A stretch of DNA of 64,000 bases from Sulfurovum riftiae (lineage in GTDB: Bacteria > Campylobacterota > Campylobacteria > Campylobacterales > Sulfurovaceae). Under the pieces are notes generated by a model. It was not told where the DNA came from. It made no database searches and worked only from the letters and a program-made list of their open reading frames with translations. Shown here piece after piece: positions 50,724 to 60,286 of the stretch (positions within the stretch are counted from its first letter, which is position 1; every line of letters begins with the position of its first letter). The stretch covers positions 124,001 to 188,000 of the forward strand of contig NZ_LNKT01000012.1 of assembly GCF_001595645.1 (NCBI RefSeq). The letters are read 5' to 3'. Made by a program: the position numbers and the translations under genes.

Positions 50724-51287
50724 TTACTTTACTTCGTTATATGCTCTGGTAATTGCTTCCATATTCGCATCAATAATCTTTTGTGGGAATTTTTTGAGCA
50801 CTCTTTTCATATTTTCAAGGAAATAATCCAATTCAAACATTCCTGATATTTTTACAAATGCTCCAAGCATAGGAGAGTTCGGCATGGATCTGCCGATCGT
50901 ATCGAGAGAGATCTCGATACAGTCAACCACATACACTCTGTCCGCTTTGTCTTGCAAGGCAGGGATCTGCTCGATCAATTCCTCTTTACTGAGGTGTGTC
51001 GTAATGATATATTTGGTTGTCGGTTTGTCATTCATTGTAATATCATCTGTCATTGCCAAGGCAGGATCAATTACCAATACATAATCAGGATACATAAATT
51101 TTGCATGGTTTAAGATCTGCTCATCTGCAATTCGGTTGTATGCTCTGAGCGCAGCACCTCTTTTTGCAGACCCGTAAAGGGCAAATGCCTGTACTTCTTT
51201 CCCCGTCGTTGCAACAACGTCTCCCAGACCTTTGGCACCACTTACAGCACCCTGACCAGCACGGCTGTGCCATCTTATTTCAGTCAT
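50724..51287 (-). CDS. porG: Pyruvate:ferredoxin oxidoreductase gamma subunit
   Basis: The 187-residue protein begins MTEIRWHSRAGQGAVSGAKGL, the conserved gamma-subunit motif, with EVQAFALYGSAKRGAALRAYNRI as another. It is the first gene of the four-gene porGDAB operon. The gamma subunit corresponds to a domain within single-chain PFORs. GGAG lies before ATG 51287. Split PFOR (or the closely related 2-oxoacid enzymes) is usual in Campylobacterota. Pyruvate specificity is inferred from gene set and order. Confidence 0.94.
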   Translation of the reverse strand: MTEIRWHSRAGQGAVSGAKGLGDVVATTGKEVQAFALYGSAKRGAALRAYNRIADEQILNHAKFMYPDYVLVIDPALAMTDDITMNDKPTTKYIITTHLSKEELIEQIPALQDKADRVYVVDCIEISLDTIGRSMPNSPMLGAFVKISGMFELDYFLENMKRVLKKFPQKIIDANMEAITRAYNEVK

Positions 51288-51380
51288 GATTTCTCCTATG
51301 AATAATTATAGTAATATGTCCACCATTGTAATGTCCACACTCTTAAAGCATGTTGAAATTATAATTTTTTTAACTTCATG

Positions 51381-52025
51381 CTATTTCTTTGCTATGAAAG
51401 TAACGGCGTCAAGGGCATTCGCGCATATTATGCCGCTACATTCCGACAGTGCTTCCATGCTGCCATATCCACAGCTTACTGCAACTCCCTTAATCTCTGC
51501 TGACTTTGCCGAAAGCATGTCCATACAGGTATCTCCTATCATCCAGCTGTCCCCTTTGATACGAGGCAACCGGACCAGTGCCTTGTGTATGGGTTCGGGG
51601 TGCGGCTTGGGATGTTCCACATTCTCCCTGCCGATGAGTACTTCAAAATAGTCCATCAATCCCATATGTTCCAGAAGCTCTATGGAGTACTCCGCAGTTT
51701 TTGTCGTCACCACACCGAGTATGGCAAACTCTGCTGCCTTCTCCACAGCTGCTTTGGCATCAGGCAGCAGTACGGTCTTTGCCTTGCTGATCTTGCGATA
51801 GTGCTTTTTGTAGGCGGCGACATGGTCCCAGATGCTCTCCTCTTTGACACCGAGACTGAGGAACATCCAGTCCAGCGGATGCCCAATCTGTGCTTTGATC
51901 ACTTCATCATCGGGAACGGCTTCCCCAAAATGAGTAAATGCCACCCCGAAACTTTCCAGGATCGCCTCGGTCGAATCGATCAGTGTGCCGTCAAGGTCGA
52001 ACAGTATAATGGTCTCTTTTTTCAT
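51381..52025 (-). CDS. HAD-family phosphatase, phosphoglycolate phosphatase-like
   Basis: The 214-residue protein has the HAD motifs: IILFDLDGTLIDST (motif I with the nucleophile Asp), LGVVTTKTAEYS (motif II), HPKPHPEPIHKAL (motif III Lys) and SWMIGDTCMDMLSAKSA (motif IV). The C1 cap domain lies between motifs I and II. Phosphoglycolate phosphatase is the likeliest role. The start ATG overlaps the ABC ATPase stop (52022-52025), so it is the last gene of the peptide transporter operon. Confidence 0.88.
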   Translation of the reverse strand: MKKETIILFDLDGTLIDSTEAILESFGVAFTHFGEAVPDDEVIKAQIGHPLDWMFLSLGVKEESIWDHVAAYKKHYRKISKAKTVLLPDAKAAVEKAAEFAILGVVTTKTAEYSIELLEHMGLMDYFEVLIGRENVEHPKPHPEPIHKALVRLPRIKGDSWMIGDTCMDMLSAKSAEIKGVAVSCGYGSMEALSECSGIICANALDAVTFIAKK

Positions 52026-53632
52026 ATGCTCCCTTTCTCTATAGGTGGTGGTTTGGGTACAGCCTGAAGCAGTGTCCGTGTATATGTATGTTTGGGGTCG
52101 TGCATCACTCTTTCCACAGAACCCTGCTCCACCAGTTTTCCCTCTTTCATTACAGCAACCTCATCGGCTATGGCAGAGATGATGGAGAGGTCATGCGTAA
52201 TGAAAAGGTAGGAGACCCCAAAATCGTCCTGCAGTGTTTTGAGCAGGGAGAGAACCTGTGCACGGACCGTCACATCAAGTGCCGAGGTCGGTTCGTCGCA
52301 GATGATCAGTTCGGGTTCCACTGCCAATGCTCTGGCTATACCGATACGCTGCCGCTGCCCTCCGGAGAATTCATGCGGGTAGCGGTGCATATATTCCCTT
52401 TCGAGTCCGACCTTCTCAAGCAGCTCCGCAATACGCTGATCCTGCAAAGTTCTCTCTTTTGGGCCTATCTGCAAAGAGACCATCCCTTCACGAATGATCT
52501 CCCCTATGGTCATACGGGGGTTGAGCGCCGAATAGGGATCCTGAAAGACCACCTGTATTTTGCTGCGATAGGCTTTCAGAGCATTTTCATGCAATGCCGC
52601 AATATCCACACCTCTGAAACGTATCTCACCCTCTGTGGCATCTAGCAGTCGCAGAATTGCCTGTCCGATCGTACTTTTGCCACTGCCTGATTCTCCGACA
52701 AGTGCCAGTGTCCGCCCCTTGGGTATGCTGAAACTGACGCCATCCACCGCTTTGACATGGCCTACTGTTCTCTGAAAAAGTCCTTTCTTTATGGGAAAAT
52801 GGACTTTGAGGTCTCTCACCTCAAGCAGTTTCTCTGCTTTTATGTCCCTTTTCTCTTTTGCCTGCATGGCAATGGCATCTTTGAGAAGCTGTTGTGTATA
52901 GGGGTGTTTCGGGAAAGCAAAGAAACTGTCACGCGGTGCCGCTTCAAGCAGTTCACCCTCTTTCATAACAGCGATCCGGTCGGCCATCTGTGCCACCACG
53001 CCCATGTCGTGCGTAATGAAGAGAATGGAGAGCTTGCGCTTCTCTCTGATCTCTTTGAGCAGTGCGAGTACCTGTGCCTGTATGGTCACATCCAGAGCTG
53101 TCGTGGGTTCATCGGCAATAAGCAGGTCCGGTTCACAGGCCAGTGCCATTGCGATCATGACACGCTGCTTCTGCCCGCCAGAAAGCTGATGCGGATACCA
53201 GTTGTAACGCTCCCTGGGTGCTTTGAGCGCCACTTCTTCAAAAAGCGAGACCACTTTGGCTTCAATGGCCTCTTTTTTGAGTCCCAGGTGCAGCCTGATC
53301 ACTTCGGCGACCTGTTCACCTATGGTCATGACAGGGTTGAGTGCGGACATCGGCTCCTGGAAGATCATGGCAATGGACCTGCCTCTGATCTTCTGCATGG
53401 CTGCCTCTGTCAGCGTGAAGAGAGAATTGCCTTTCAACAGAATATCGCCCGAAGAGACATCGATGATCTCAGGGAGCAGACGCATGATGGCTAGAGAGGT
53501 CAGGGACTTTCCGCTTCCCGATTCTCCAACCAGTGCAAAGATCTCTCCTTCCTGGATCTCGAAACTGACATTTTTCAATAGAGGGGTCCCTCCTACTTCC
53601 AGACTTACATTATGTAAAGAGAGAAGACTCAT
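52022..53632 (-). CDS. Peptide ABC transporter ATP-binding protein, dual domain (YejF-like)
   Basis: The 536-residue protein contains two complete ABC cassettes. The first has Walker A GESGSGKSLTS, signature LSGGQKQRVM and Walker B DLLIADEPT. The second has GESGSGKSTIGQ, FSGGQRQRIGIARAL and LIICDEPTSALDV. Duplicate Dpp/Opp-type ATPases in one chain are the YejF pattern. It powers the peptide importer formed by the two permeases upstream. Overlaps of 4 bp join it to the permease and to the phosphatase. Confidence 0.94.
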   Translation of the reverse strand: MSLLSLHNVSLEVGGTPLLKNVSFEIQEGEIFALVGESGSGKSLTSLAIMRLLPEIIDVSSGDILLKGNSLFTLTEAAMQKIRGRSIAMIFQEPMSALNPVMTIGEQVAEVIRLHLGLKKEAIEAKVVSLFEEVALKAPRERYNWYPHQLSGGQKQRVMIAMALACEPDLLIADEPTTALDVTIQAQVLALLKEIREKRKLSILFITHDMGVVAQMADRIAVMKEGELLEAAPRDSFFAFPKHPYTQQLLKDAIAMQAKEKRDIKAEKLLEVRDLKVHFPIKKGLFQRTVGHVKAVDGVSFSIPKGRTLALVGESGSGKSTIGQAILRLLDATEGEIRFRGVDIAALHENALKAYRSKIQVVFQDPYSALNPRMTIGEIIREGMVSLQIGPKERTLQDQRIAELLEKVGLEREYMHRYPHEFSGGQRQRIGIARALAVEPELIICDEPTSALDVTVRAQVLSLLKTLQDDFGVSYLFITHDLSIISAIADEVAVMKEGKLVEQGSVERVMHDPKHTYTRTLLQAVPKPPPIEKGSI

Positions 53633-55026
53633 GAACGGCTCCTTGGGTCAAGTACCTTCTGAATACGATCTGAAAGCAGGTTGGCAGCCAAGACCAGAAT
53701 GAACATGAAGATGAAGGCGGAGAAAAGTGACCACCAGACCATCGGTTCCCGTGCCATCTCAAGGCGTGCCTGGTTGATCATGTTCCCCCAGCTGTACATG
53801 GTGGGGTCCACCCCTACTCCCACATAGGAGAGTACCGCTTCGGCCAGGACCAGTGCACTGAAGTCAAGGACCACGGAGATGAGGATGATATGCATCAGGT
53901 TGGGCATGATATGCCGAAAGATGATCTTCCACTTGCTCACACCGAAAGCTTTGGCTGCCGTCACGAACTCCACCTGCGATATTTTCAGTGTCTCCGCACG
54001 CAGCAGACGGCAGAGCCCTGTCCAGCTTGTCATCCCCAGAATGAGTATCAGGAAGAGCAGCCTGAGGTCCGAACGCTCCAGCGTGGTCTCGAACCATTGC
54101 GGATTGTTGTCCATCATCACCTGCATCACCAGAACCGCACCGGCAATGAGAAGCACACCGGGAATGGAATTGAGTGTGGTGTAGATGTACTGGATGACAT
54201 CGTCGATCCATCCTCCGAAGAAACCAGCCGAAATACCCAGCACGATCGACACGGGCAGCATCACCAGCGTGGTCAATATGCCTATGAGAACCCCAGTACG
54301 AATACTCTTGAGACTCTGGTAGAAGACATCCCCACCTACCTTGTCCGTACCCAGCACATGGTAGTGGTGGCTGAGCATATACATCCAGACGAAGGTGACC
54401 AGCAGCAGGGTGAAGGCCAGGTAGGCCGTCCGCCAGGGAAGTTCGGTCTCACCATACCAGACACGGCGTACCTTCTCTCCAAAAGTGCCTTTGCCGTTGA
54501 GCGCTATATGAAGAAAAACGAACAGCAGACTCACACACAGGCCGAGCATGGTCGCAGTGAGTGATCTTTGGAGAATATCTCTGCGCTCACTTTCTCCTTT
54601 TGATACCTTGACATGTTTCAATGGGAGATACTCCTGACGCGTGACATCATTCTCATCCACCACGATGGATTTTGTATATTCGTGCGTGGCAAAAGGTGCC
54701 GAGTAGGTACGTTCCGTCTTTTCGATGGTATGGGAGAACAGCAGATCGAGCAGGCTGACCATCTCTCCTCTGTATTGCACATGCTCAGAAGCTGAGCTTT
54801 TTACAGATCCGTTCTCCACATGGAAACGCATATGTACCGAGTCAAGCAGTGTAAAGAAGAGGTAGAAGATCAGCACGATCGCCGAAGCCATCGCCACAGG
54901 AGACCTGAAGATGGTATGCCACTGTTTTTTCACCTGAGGCGAGCGTGAGACCACCCACCCCCATGCCAAAAGTGCGACGATGAGTATCCATACCATCATG
55001 TCCGTCCATAGCAGTGTCAGGCTCAT
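53629..55026 (-). CDS. Peptide ABC transporter permease (YejE-like)
   Basis: The 465-residue protein has an N-terminal membrane region, an inserted soluble part (about 60-140) and a C-terminal BPD permease domain with the EAA loop EFVTAAKAFGVSKWKIIFRHIMPN. The DppC-type domain is typical; the large N-terminal extension makes it longer than standard DppC (about 300) and closer to YejE with an enlarged front part. It lies between YejB and the ATPase genes in 4 bp overlaps. Confidence 0.92.
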   Translation of the reverse strand: MSLTLLWTDMMVWILIVALLAWGWVVSRSPQVKKQWHTIFRSPVAMASAIVLIFYLFFTLLDSVHMRFHVENGSVKSSASEHVQYRGEMVSLLDLLFSHTIEKTERTYSAPFATHEYTKSIVVDENDVTRQEYLPLKHVKVSKGESERRDILQRSLTATMLGLCVSLLFVFLHIALNGKGTFGEKVRRVWYGETELPWRTAYLAFTLLLVTFVWMYMLSHHYHVLGTDKVGGDVFYQSLKSIRTGVLIGILTTLVMLPVSIVLGISAGFFGGWIDDVIQYIYTTLNSIPGVLLIAGAVLVMQVMMDNNPQWFETTLERSDLRLLFLILILGMTSWTGLCRLLRAETLKISQVEFVTAAKAFGVSKWKIIFRHIMPNLMHIILISVVLDFSALVLAEAVLSYVGVGVDPTMYSWGNMINQARLEMAREPMVWWSLFSAFIFMFILVLAANLLSDRIQKVLDPRSRS

Positions 55027-56000
55027 GACAGTTTCACCCTCGGATCAAAAAGAGTATAGGAGATATCGGTGAGGATCAACCCTATGATGTAAAGCACGGA
55101 ACCCAGAAAGACCATCGCCTTGACAATGGCAAAATCCTGTGAATTGATGGCATCGATCGTGTAGGAGCCAAGCCCGGGGATCCCGAAAAAAGACTCCATG
55201 ATGAGACTCCCCATGAAGAGGGAAGGGATCACCACGACCACCCCTGTCAAAATAGGAAGCATCCCGTTCTTGAGTACATGTTTGAAGAGAACGGAGATCT
55301 CTGAAAGCCCCTTGGCCCTGGCCGTACGCACATAGTCCTGGTTGATCTGCTCCAGAAAAATACTTCTGTACCATCGTACCCCCGCACCCATGCCGGCGAA
55401 CACGCCTATGATCACGGGAAGTATCACAAATTTGACCGCACTCCATCCCGGTTCGTATCCGGAAATGGGGACCCAGTGCCAGATCTTCGAGAAGAGTACC
55501 TGCCCGGCTATAATGTAGAAAAGCCCGGAGATCGACATGATCATCACCGCGATGACCATCATGCTCATGTCGAGTACCGAACCTCTGAAAAGTACCAGCA
55601 GCAGTGCCAGCGAGATATTGGTGATCAGCGCGATGAAAAAGGTGGGCAGGGCAATGGCCAGGCTCGGCCCCATACGCTCTTTGATATCCGAACCGATATC
55701 GCGGTTGGCGTCGGAAAAACCAAAGTCAAAGGCAAAGAGCTTGAGCGATTCCTGCATAAAAAGTGTATCGCTCACCTTCTCGATACCGGAAGCCTTTGAA
55801 TTAAGGAAGAGCGGTTTGTCGTATCCCTTCTCCGCTTTCCATGCCTCTATCATCTGCGGAGTGACCTGTTTTGCCCCCAGCTGTGCCCTTGCCATATCAT
55901 CAGGGGTGTTGATCATGAAAAAAAGCATGAATGTAATGAGATTGACCCCGATAAGTATGGGCACAGCGTAAAGTATTCTGCGTAAGATATATCCCAGCAT
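55023..56000 (-). CDS. Peptide ABC transporter permease (YejB-like)
   Basis: A 325-residue DppB-type permease with six membrane segments. The N-terminal signature is MLGYILRRILYAVPILIGV, and the coupling loop YVRTARAKGLSEISVLFKHVLKNGMLP is the EAA motif. The C-terminal end FDPRVKLS is typical for this class. It forms the channel with YejE. The ATG directly abuts the stop of the binding protein gene (56001), so translation is coupled. Confidence 0.94.
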   Translation of the reverse strand: MLGYILRRILYAVPILIGVNLITFMLFFMINTPDDMARAQLGAKQVTPQMIEAWKAEKGYDKPLFLNSKASGIEKVSDTLFMQESLKLFAFDFGFSDANRDIGSDIKERMGPSLAIALPTFFIALITNISLALLLVLFRGSVLDMSMMVIAVMIMSISGLFYIIAGQVLFSKIWHWVPISGYEPGWSAVKFVILPVIIGVFAGMGAGVRWYRSIFLEQINQDYVRTARAKGLSEISVLFKHVLKNGMLPILTGVVVVIPSLFMGSLIMESFFGIPGLGSYTIDAINSQDFAIVKAMVFLGSVLYIIGLILTDISYTLFDPRVKLS

Positions 56001-58181
56001 CTACTTCTCCTCTCTTATGATCACGCTCTTCTGGCGGTTGTTATAGGCACGGTAAAGCAGCCAGCCCATCAGCAGGACAAAGACAAAGAGCAGTACCAGC
56101 GGCAAGATCACAGGCTGGTTCCACTCCTGCTGTCTCTTGACCCTGAGTGCGGCATCGATCTTTTTGTATTTTAGCGTATTGTTCGCCATGGCATTGGGCA
56201 GGACATTCCGGAACCAGGCATGTGAGAGTGCCAGGGACTTCGGATGAAACCCCCAGACCCATGGTGCATCTTCTCTGGCGATCTGAAGCATCTTTTCTAT
56301 CTTCTCTTTTCTCTCAGGGGTGTTCTTCATCGTCTTGATCTCATCGAAAAGCCTGTCGAACTCCGGATTCTTGTAGTTGGAACTGTTGATCCCCGCACCG
56401 TTGGTATCGACCGATGCATTGCCGCCATAGAGAAGAAAGAGAAAGTTCTCCGGGTCGGGATAGTCCGCATTCCACCCCCAGGAAAAGAGCTGTGTCTTTC
56501 CCTTTCTGACCTTGTCCTGAAAACGGTTATAATCCGTAGCACGGATCACCAGCTGGATGCCCAGTTTGGCGAACTGCTTGCGTCTCCAATCCATCAGTGC
56601 CCTGTCATCGGGGCCTGTTGCCGTCGAGTCGTAAAAGAGCTTGAGCTGTTTCCCTGTTTTGGCAGAGATACCATTCGGATACCCTGCTTCTGCCAGCAGC
56701 TTTTTGGCAACTTCCATCGGTTTTCTGACCCTTTTGCCGTCCTTCCAGTCATACACCACTTTGTTGGTCCCCGCTTCGCCCTCTTCATATCCGAATATCC
56801 CCGGAGGAATGGGGCCCTGTGCGGCGATCCCCCGTTCGTTCATAAAGATGGAGATATACTCCTCCTCATTCTGGGCGATACTGATGGCCTGACGCAGTTT
56901 TTTTGCTGATTCCGTATAGCCTCCCACGATCGGGTCTACCATATTGAATGCCATATAGAAGATAGAAGGCTGTACGGAACTCTTCAGTTCTATTCCCTTT
57001 TTTCGCATTGTCTCACTCAGCCCCATCGTACCTGAAGAGGAGATCTGCACTGCCTGGTCAAAAGCCTCCGAAGATATCCCGGAAGCATCGTAATAGCCCT
57101 GCAGGAACTTGTTCCACAGCGGAATACTCTCTTTTTCCAGCGAATAGATGATCTCTTCGATAAAGGGAAGTCTCTTGCCGGCATCTTCACGCAGATCGGA
57201 AGTGATCTCGGCACGCTTCGCTTCCTCATCATTTATGGAAGGATATTTCTCTTCATGGAAATTGGGATTGGCTTTGAGTCGCATGACCCTGTTCGGATTG
57301 TTCTGGGCAAGATAGTAGGGGCCTGTCCCGACAGGGAACCAGTTAAGTGTGATGTTCTTGGCGACCAGTCCCTTTTGCTGGTAGAAAAGATCCGCCTCCC
57401 AGGGGATCGGGGCAAAAAAGTTCATCGAAAGCCAGTAGAGGAACTGGGGGTAGCGCCCCTTGATCCTGATGACAAGGCTTCTCTCATCAACAACACGCAC
57501 ACCTTCTATACTGTAAGGGCGCAGATCGAGCCGTTCGCCTTTCCCTTTTTTCTCCTGTGCGATCCTGCTGATCTTTTTTGAAAATGTGTCAAGCCCTACG
57601 ATGTACTCCATCATCGCATCGAGTATAGGTGAATGATTCTGCCTGACAGCCATACGTTTGATGGCATAGGCATAATCCTCCGCCTTCAGTCTGCGGGTCG
57701 ACATTTTCTCAAAGTCATCCAGTGTATCTATGGCAGAGAGTGTCTTTTCATCCAGGTGCCCATAAAAAAGTTCCCCTGTCTCATTTTTGACAAAAGCCGG
57801 ATGGTTCTGATAGCGGATATCCTCCCGTAAACGCAGGGTATACTCTGTATAGGCAACATGGCCGCTGTTCTCGTCCACTTCTGTACCGTTTGCATCCAGG
57901 TAGCGCACAATAGGCATCTGAACCAAAGTAAGGGGTTCGAGTTCATAGGGACGTTTAAGGTAATTGTATTGCAGGGGCGGTTCATAGATCTGGCCGATAA
58001 AAGCCCACTCATTCGCATTGTAGGAGATGACAGGATCGAGCCGTTTGGGCGGAAGAGAGAATGCACTGAACAGGGTATTGCTTTTTACTTTCTTTTCCTC
58101 GTGGGGACTGTTCCACACTGCACTTTGAAGCGATATGGAGAAACTCAACAAAAAAAGAAAAGAGAAAAAGTACCGATACAT
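56001..58181 (-). CDS. Peptide ABC transporter substrate-binding protein (YejA-like)
   Basis: I start this protein at ATG 58181 (MYRYFFSFLFLLSFSISLQS), giving a signal peptide and 726 residues; the frame to 58250 would precede the signal with 23 polar residues. It is a cluster C (SBP_bac_5) binding protein: LDPVISYNANEWAFIGQIYEPPLQY, WFPVGTGPYYLAQNNPNR and FSWGWNADYPDPENFLFLLYGG. It is longer than typical DppA (about 530), like YejA. A C-terminal membrane helix (VILPLVLLFVFVLLMGWLL) is present, so the protein is membrane-tethered at its end, which is unusual. Confidence 0.92.
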   Translation of the reverse strand: MYRYFFSFLFLLSFSISLQSAVWNSPHEEKKVKSNTLFSAFSLPPKRLDPVISYNANEWAFIGQIYEPPLQYNYLKRPYELEPLTLVQMPIVRYLDANGTEVDENSGHVAYTEYTLRLREDIRYQNHPAFVKNETGELFYGHLDEKTLSAIDTLDDFEKMSTRRLKAEDYAYAIKRMAVRQNHSPILDAMMEYIVGLDTFSKKISRIAQEKKGKGERLDLRPYSIEGVRVVDERSLVIRIKGRYPQFLYWLSMNFFAPIPWEADLFYQQKGLVAKNITLNWFPVGTGPYYLAQNNPNRVMRLKANPNFHEEKYPSINDEEAKRAEITSDLREDAGKRLPFIEEIIYSLEKESIPLWNKFLQGYYDASGISSEAFDQAVQISSSGTMGLSETMRKKGIELKSSVQPSIFYMAFNMVDPIVGGYTESAKKLRQAISIAQNEEEYISIFMNERGIAAQGPIPPGIFGYEEGEAGTNKVVYDWKDGKRVRKPMEVAKKLLAEAGYPNGISAKTGKQLKLFYDSTATGPDDRALMDWRRKQFAKLGIQLVIRATDYNRFQDKVRKGKTQLFSWGWNADYPDPENFLFLLYGGNASVDTNGAGINSSNYKNPEFDRLFDEIKTMKNTPERKEKIEKMLQIAREDAPWVWGFHPKSLALSHAWFRNVLPNAMANNTLKYKKIDAALRVKRQQEWNQPVILPLVLLFVFVLLMGWLLYRAYNNRQKSVIIREEK

Positions 58182-58460
58182 CCGAAAAAGCCAATCCTTA
58201 CATTCAAAACGATGAGAGATTTTAACATATTTTTCTAAGTGAAGATGCACAAGATTAATAAGATATTTTTTATCTTTATATCATAAATAAAACTGATGAA
58301 CATATAGTAAAAATCTGGTGATATAATTATTTTCTTTTCCCAACATAATTTAAACGATAATATTGCGTTATGAAAATAATTAAATTACCAAGTTTAATTT
58401 ACTTTTAACTGAGGTTGGCATAAAATAGGTATGCATAAAATTTATTTAAGAAGGAAGGAT

Positions 58461-59915
58461 ATGGCACGATTAGTAGTTATGGGCGGTGGTGTCTCAGGAC
58501 ACACTGCTGCAACATTTGCAAAAGATTGGCTGGGTGACGAACACGAAGTAGTGGTCGTTACTCCAAATTCACAATGGAACTGGATCCCATCAAATATATG
58601 GGTTGGGGTAGGTCAAATGACCAAAGAGGAGGTTGTCTTCCCTCTCGCACCGGTCTATGAGAAAGCAGGCATCGACTACAGACAGGCGAAAGCGGTCTCG
58701 ATCCATCCAAACGGTGGCGAGAACAGTGATAAGGAATATATCACTATTGAATATACAGGCCAGGGCAAAGAGGGGCAGACTGAAGAGATTACTTATGATT
58801 ACCTCATCAATGCGACCGGTCCAAAACTGAATTTCGGTGCAACTCCGGGCCTTGACGAAGGACATACGGTCTCTGTCTGTACAGCTGACCACGCAGTACA
58901 TGCGAACCTTGAACTCCAAAAGGTCTTTGATAAAGCAAAAGCCGGAGAGAAGCAGAAAATCCTTATCGGTACGGGTCACGGTATGTGTACCTGTCAGGGT
59001 GCGGCATTCGAATATATCTTCAATGTTGAACACGAAGCAAAAAAGGCAGGGGTAAGAGACAATCTTGATATCCAATGGATCTCGAACGAATCTTTCCTGG
59101 GAGACTTCGGTATCGGCGGCCTTCATATGAAACGTGGTGGATATGCTGCTTCTTCAAGACTGTTCGCGGAATCACTCTACTCTGAGAGAGGTATTCCATG
59201 GATCATCGGTGCACATGTCTCTAAAGTTGAAGCAGGCAAAGCACATTATGAGCTTCTTGACGGTTCAACAGGTGAACTTGAATTTGATTTCGCGATGTTG
59301 ATCCCACCATTCGCCGGTGTAGGGCTTAAAGCTTATGACAAAGACGGTTCTGACATTACAGACACCATCTTTGCACCAAACGGATTCATGAAAGTGGATG
59401 CGAAGTACGATGCAGGTGCATACGAGAACTGGAAAGCATCTGACTGGCCAAAAACCTATCAGAACCCGACATATCCAAATATGTTCGCATGCGGTATTGC
59501 ATTCGCACCTCCGCACTTGATCTCCAAGCCGATGACTTCAGTAAACGGTACACCGATCAACCCGACACCACCGAGAACAGGTATGCCGTCAGGTATTATC
59601 GGTAAAAACGTAGCACACTCGATAGCAGACCTCATCAAAAATGGTCCGGATGCACATCTTCATGAAGCATCCATGGCAGAAATGGGTGCAGCCTGTGTGG
59701 CATCTGCAGGTAAAGGCCTTACAGACGGTACTGCTGCAGCATTGACGGTTTACCCTGTTGTTCCGGACTTTGAAAAATATCCGGGACTCGGGCGTGACCT
59801 TGACTATACCTTCGGTGAGATCGGACTTGCAGGACACTGGATCAAACATATCCTGCACCATATGTTCATCTATAAAGCAAAACTGAAGCCGGGCTGGACA
59901 CTTATTCCTGAGTAG
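58461..59915 (+). CDS. sqr: Sulfide:quinone oxidoreductase-like flavoprotein
   Basis: The 484-residue flavoprotein starts at ATG 58461 (MARLVVMGGGVSGHTAATFA) with AGGAAGG upstream. The FAD motif GGGVSGHTAA, NATGPKLNFGA, TGHGMCTCQGAAFEY with two Cys, MFACGIAFAPP with another, and the C-terminal helix HWIKHILHHMFIYKAKLKPG are as in SQR, where Cys residues carry the polysulfide. It would oxidise sulfide at the periplasmic face and reduce quinone, feeding the bc1 complex. The exact SQR type is unclear. A 54-residue gene follows after 87 bp. The 279 bp upstream are AT-rich with no gene. Confidence 0.87.
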   Translation: MARLVVMGGGVSGHTAATFAKDWLGDEHEVVVVTPNSQWNWIPSNIWVGVGQMTKEEVVFPLAPVYEKAGIDYRQAKAVSIHPNGGENSDKEYITIEYTGQGKEGQTEEITYDYLINATGPKLNFGATPGLDEGHTVSVCTADHAVHANLELQKVFDKAKAGEKQKILIGTGHGMCTCQGAAFEYIFNVEHEAKKAGVRDNLDIQWISNESFLGDFGIGGLHMKRGGYAASSRLFAESLYSERGIPWIIGAHVSKVEAGKAHYELLDGSTGELEFDFAMLIPPFAGVGLKAYDKDGSDITDTIFAPNGFMKVDAKYDAGAYENWKASDWPKTYQNPTYPNMFACGIAFAPPHLISKPMTSVNGTPINPTPPRTGMPSGIIGKNVAHSIADLIKNGPDAHLHEASMAEMGAACVASAGKGLTDGTAAALTVYPVVPDFEKYPGLGRDLDYTFGEIGLAGHWIKHILHHMFIYKAKLKPGWTLIPE

Positions 59916-60002
59916 AAAAAGTGCTTTAAGATGTAGGCAAAGAGAAAAGGTATCCGAACTAAATTCGGATATCTTGAGAATTATTAAATAAAAGGAGATT
60001 TC

Positions 60003-60167
60003 ATGCAACAAATTGAAGATACTATCAAACCTTATGATCAGAACTTTACGACTATGGTACCGACAAGTTTTGTAAAATTTATGAGAACATGCCTTATCTG
60101 GCAGTTCATCAGATTTATCGTGATCAATATCAAGATGCTTATCGTTGTTAGAAAAAGCCACGGTTAA
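60003..60167 (+). CDS. 54-residue membrane-associated protein downstream of sqr
   Basis: The frame ATG 60003 to TAA 60167 has an excellent ribosome binding site, AAGGAG five bases upstream. The protein begins acidic and polar (MQQIEDTIKPYDQNFTTMVP). A basic, hydrophobic second half follows (FVKFMRTCLIWQFIRFIVIN to VVRKSHG), long enough for one membrane helix or an in-plane amphipathic helix. It is short and unknown. Its position after sqr suggests membrane docking or assembly of SQR, but no family is recognised. Confidence 0.7.
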   Translation: MQQIEDTIKPYDQNFTTMVPTSFVKFMRTCLIWQFIRFIVINIKMLIVVRKSHG

Positions 60168-60181
60168 TTTTACCCGTCCAA

Positions 60182-60205
60182 ACTCCCCCACTCTCTTGGG
60201 GGAGT
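60182..60205 (+). terminator. GC-rich hairpin after the sqr unit
   Basis: ACTCCCCC (60182-60189) and GGGGGAGT (60198-60205) form perfect 8 bp arms around CTCTCTT-type loop sequence, 15 bp after the 54-residue gene. AGGAAAAAC follows, not a U-run, so termination may be inefficient and could leave low transcription of the next gene. Confidence 0.6.
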
Positions 60206-60286
60206 AGGAAAAACACCAAACTTTCCTTATTTTAAAATAGAATTTCAATTCCCATTCTGTTTCACAATAAAGAAAAAGAAGACACT

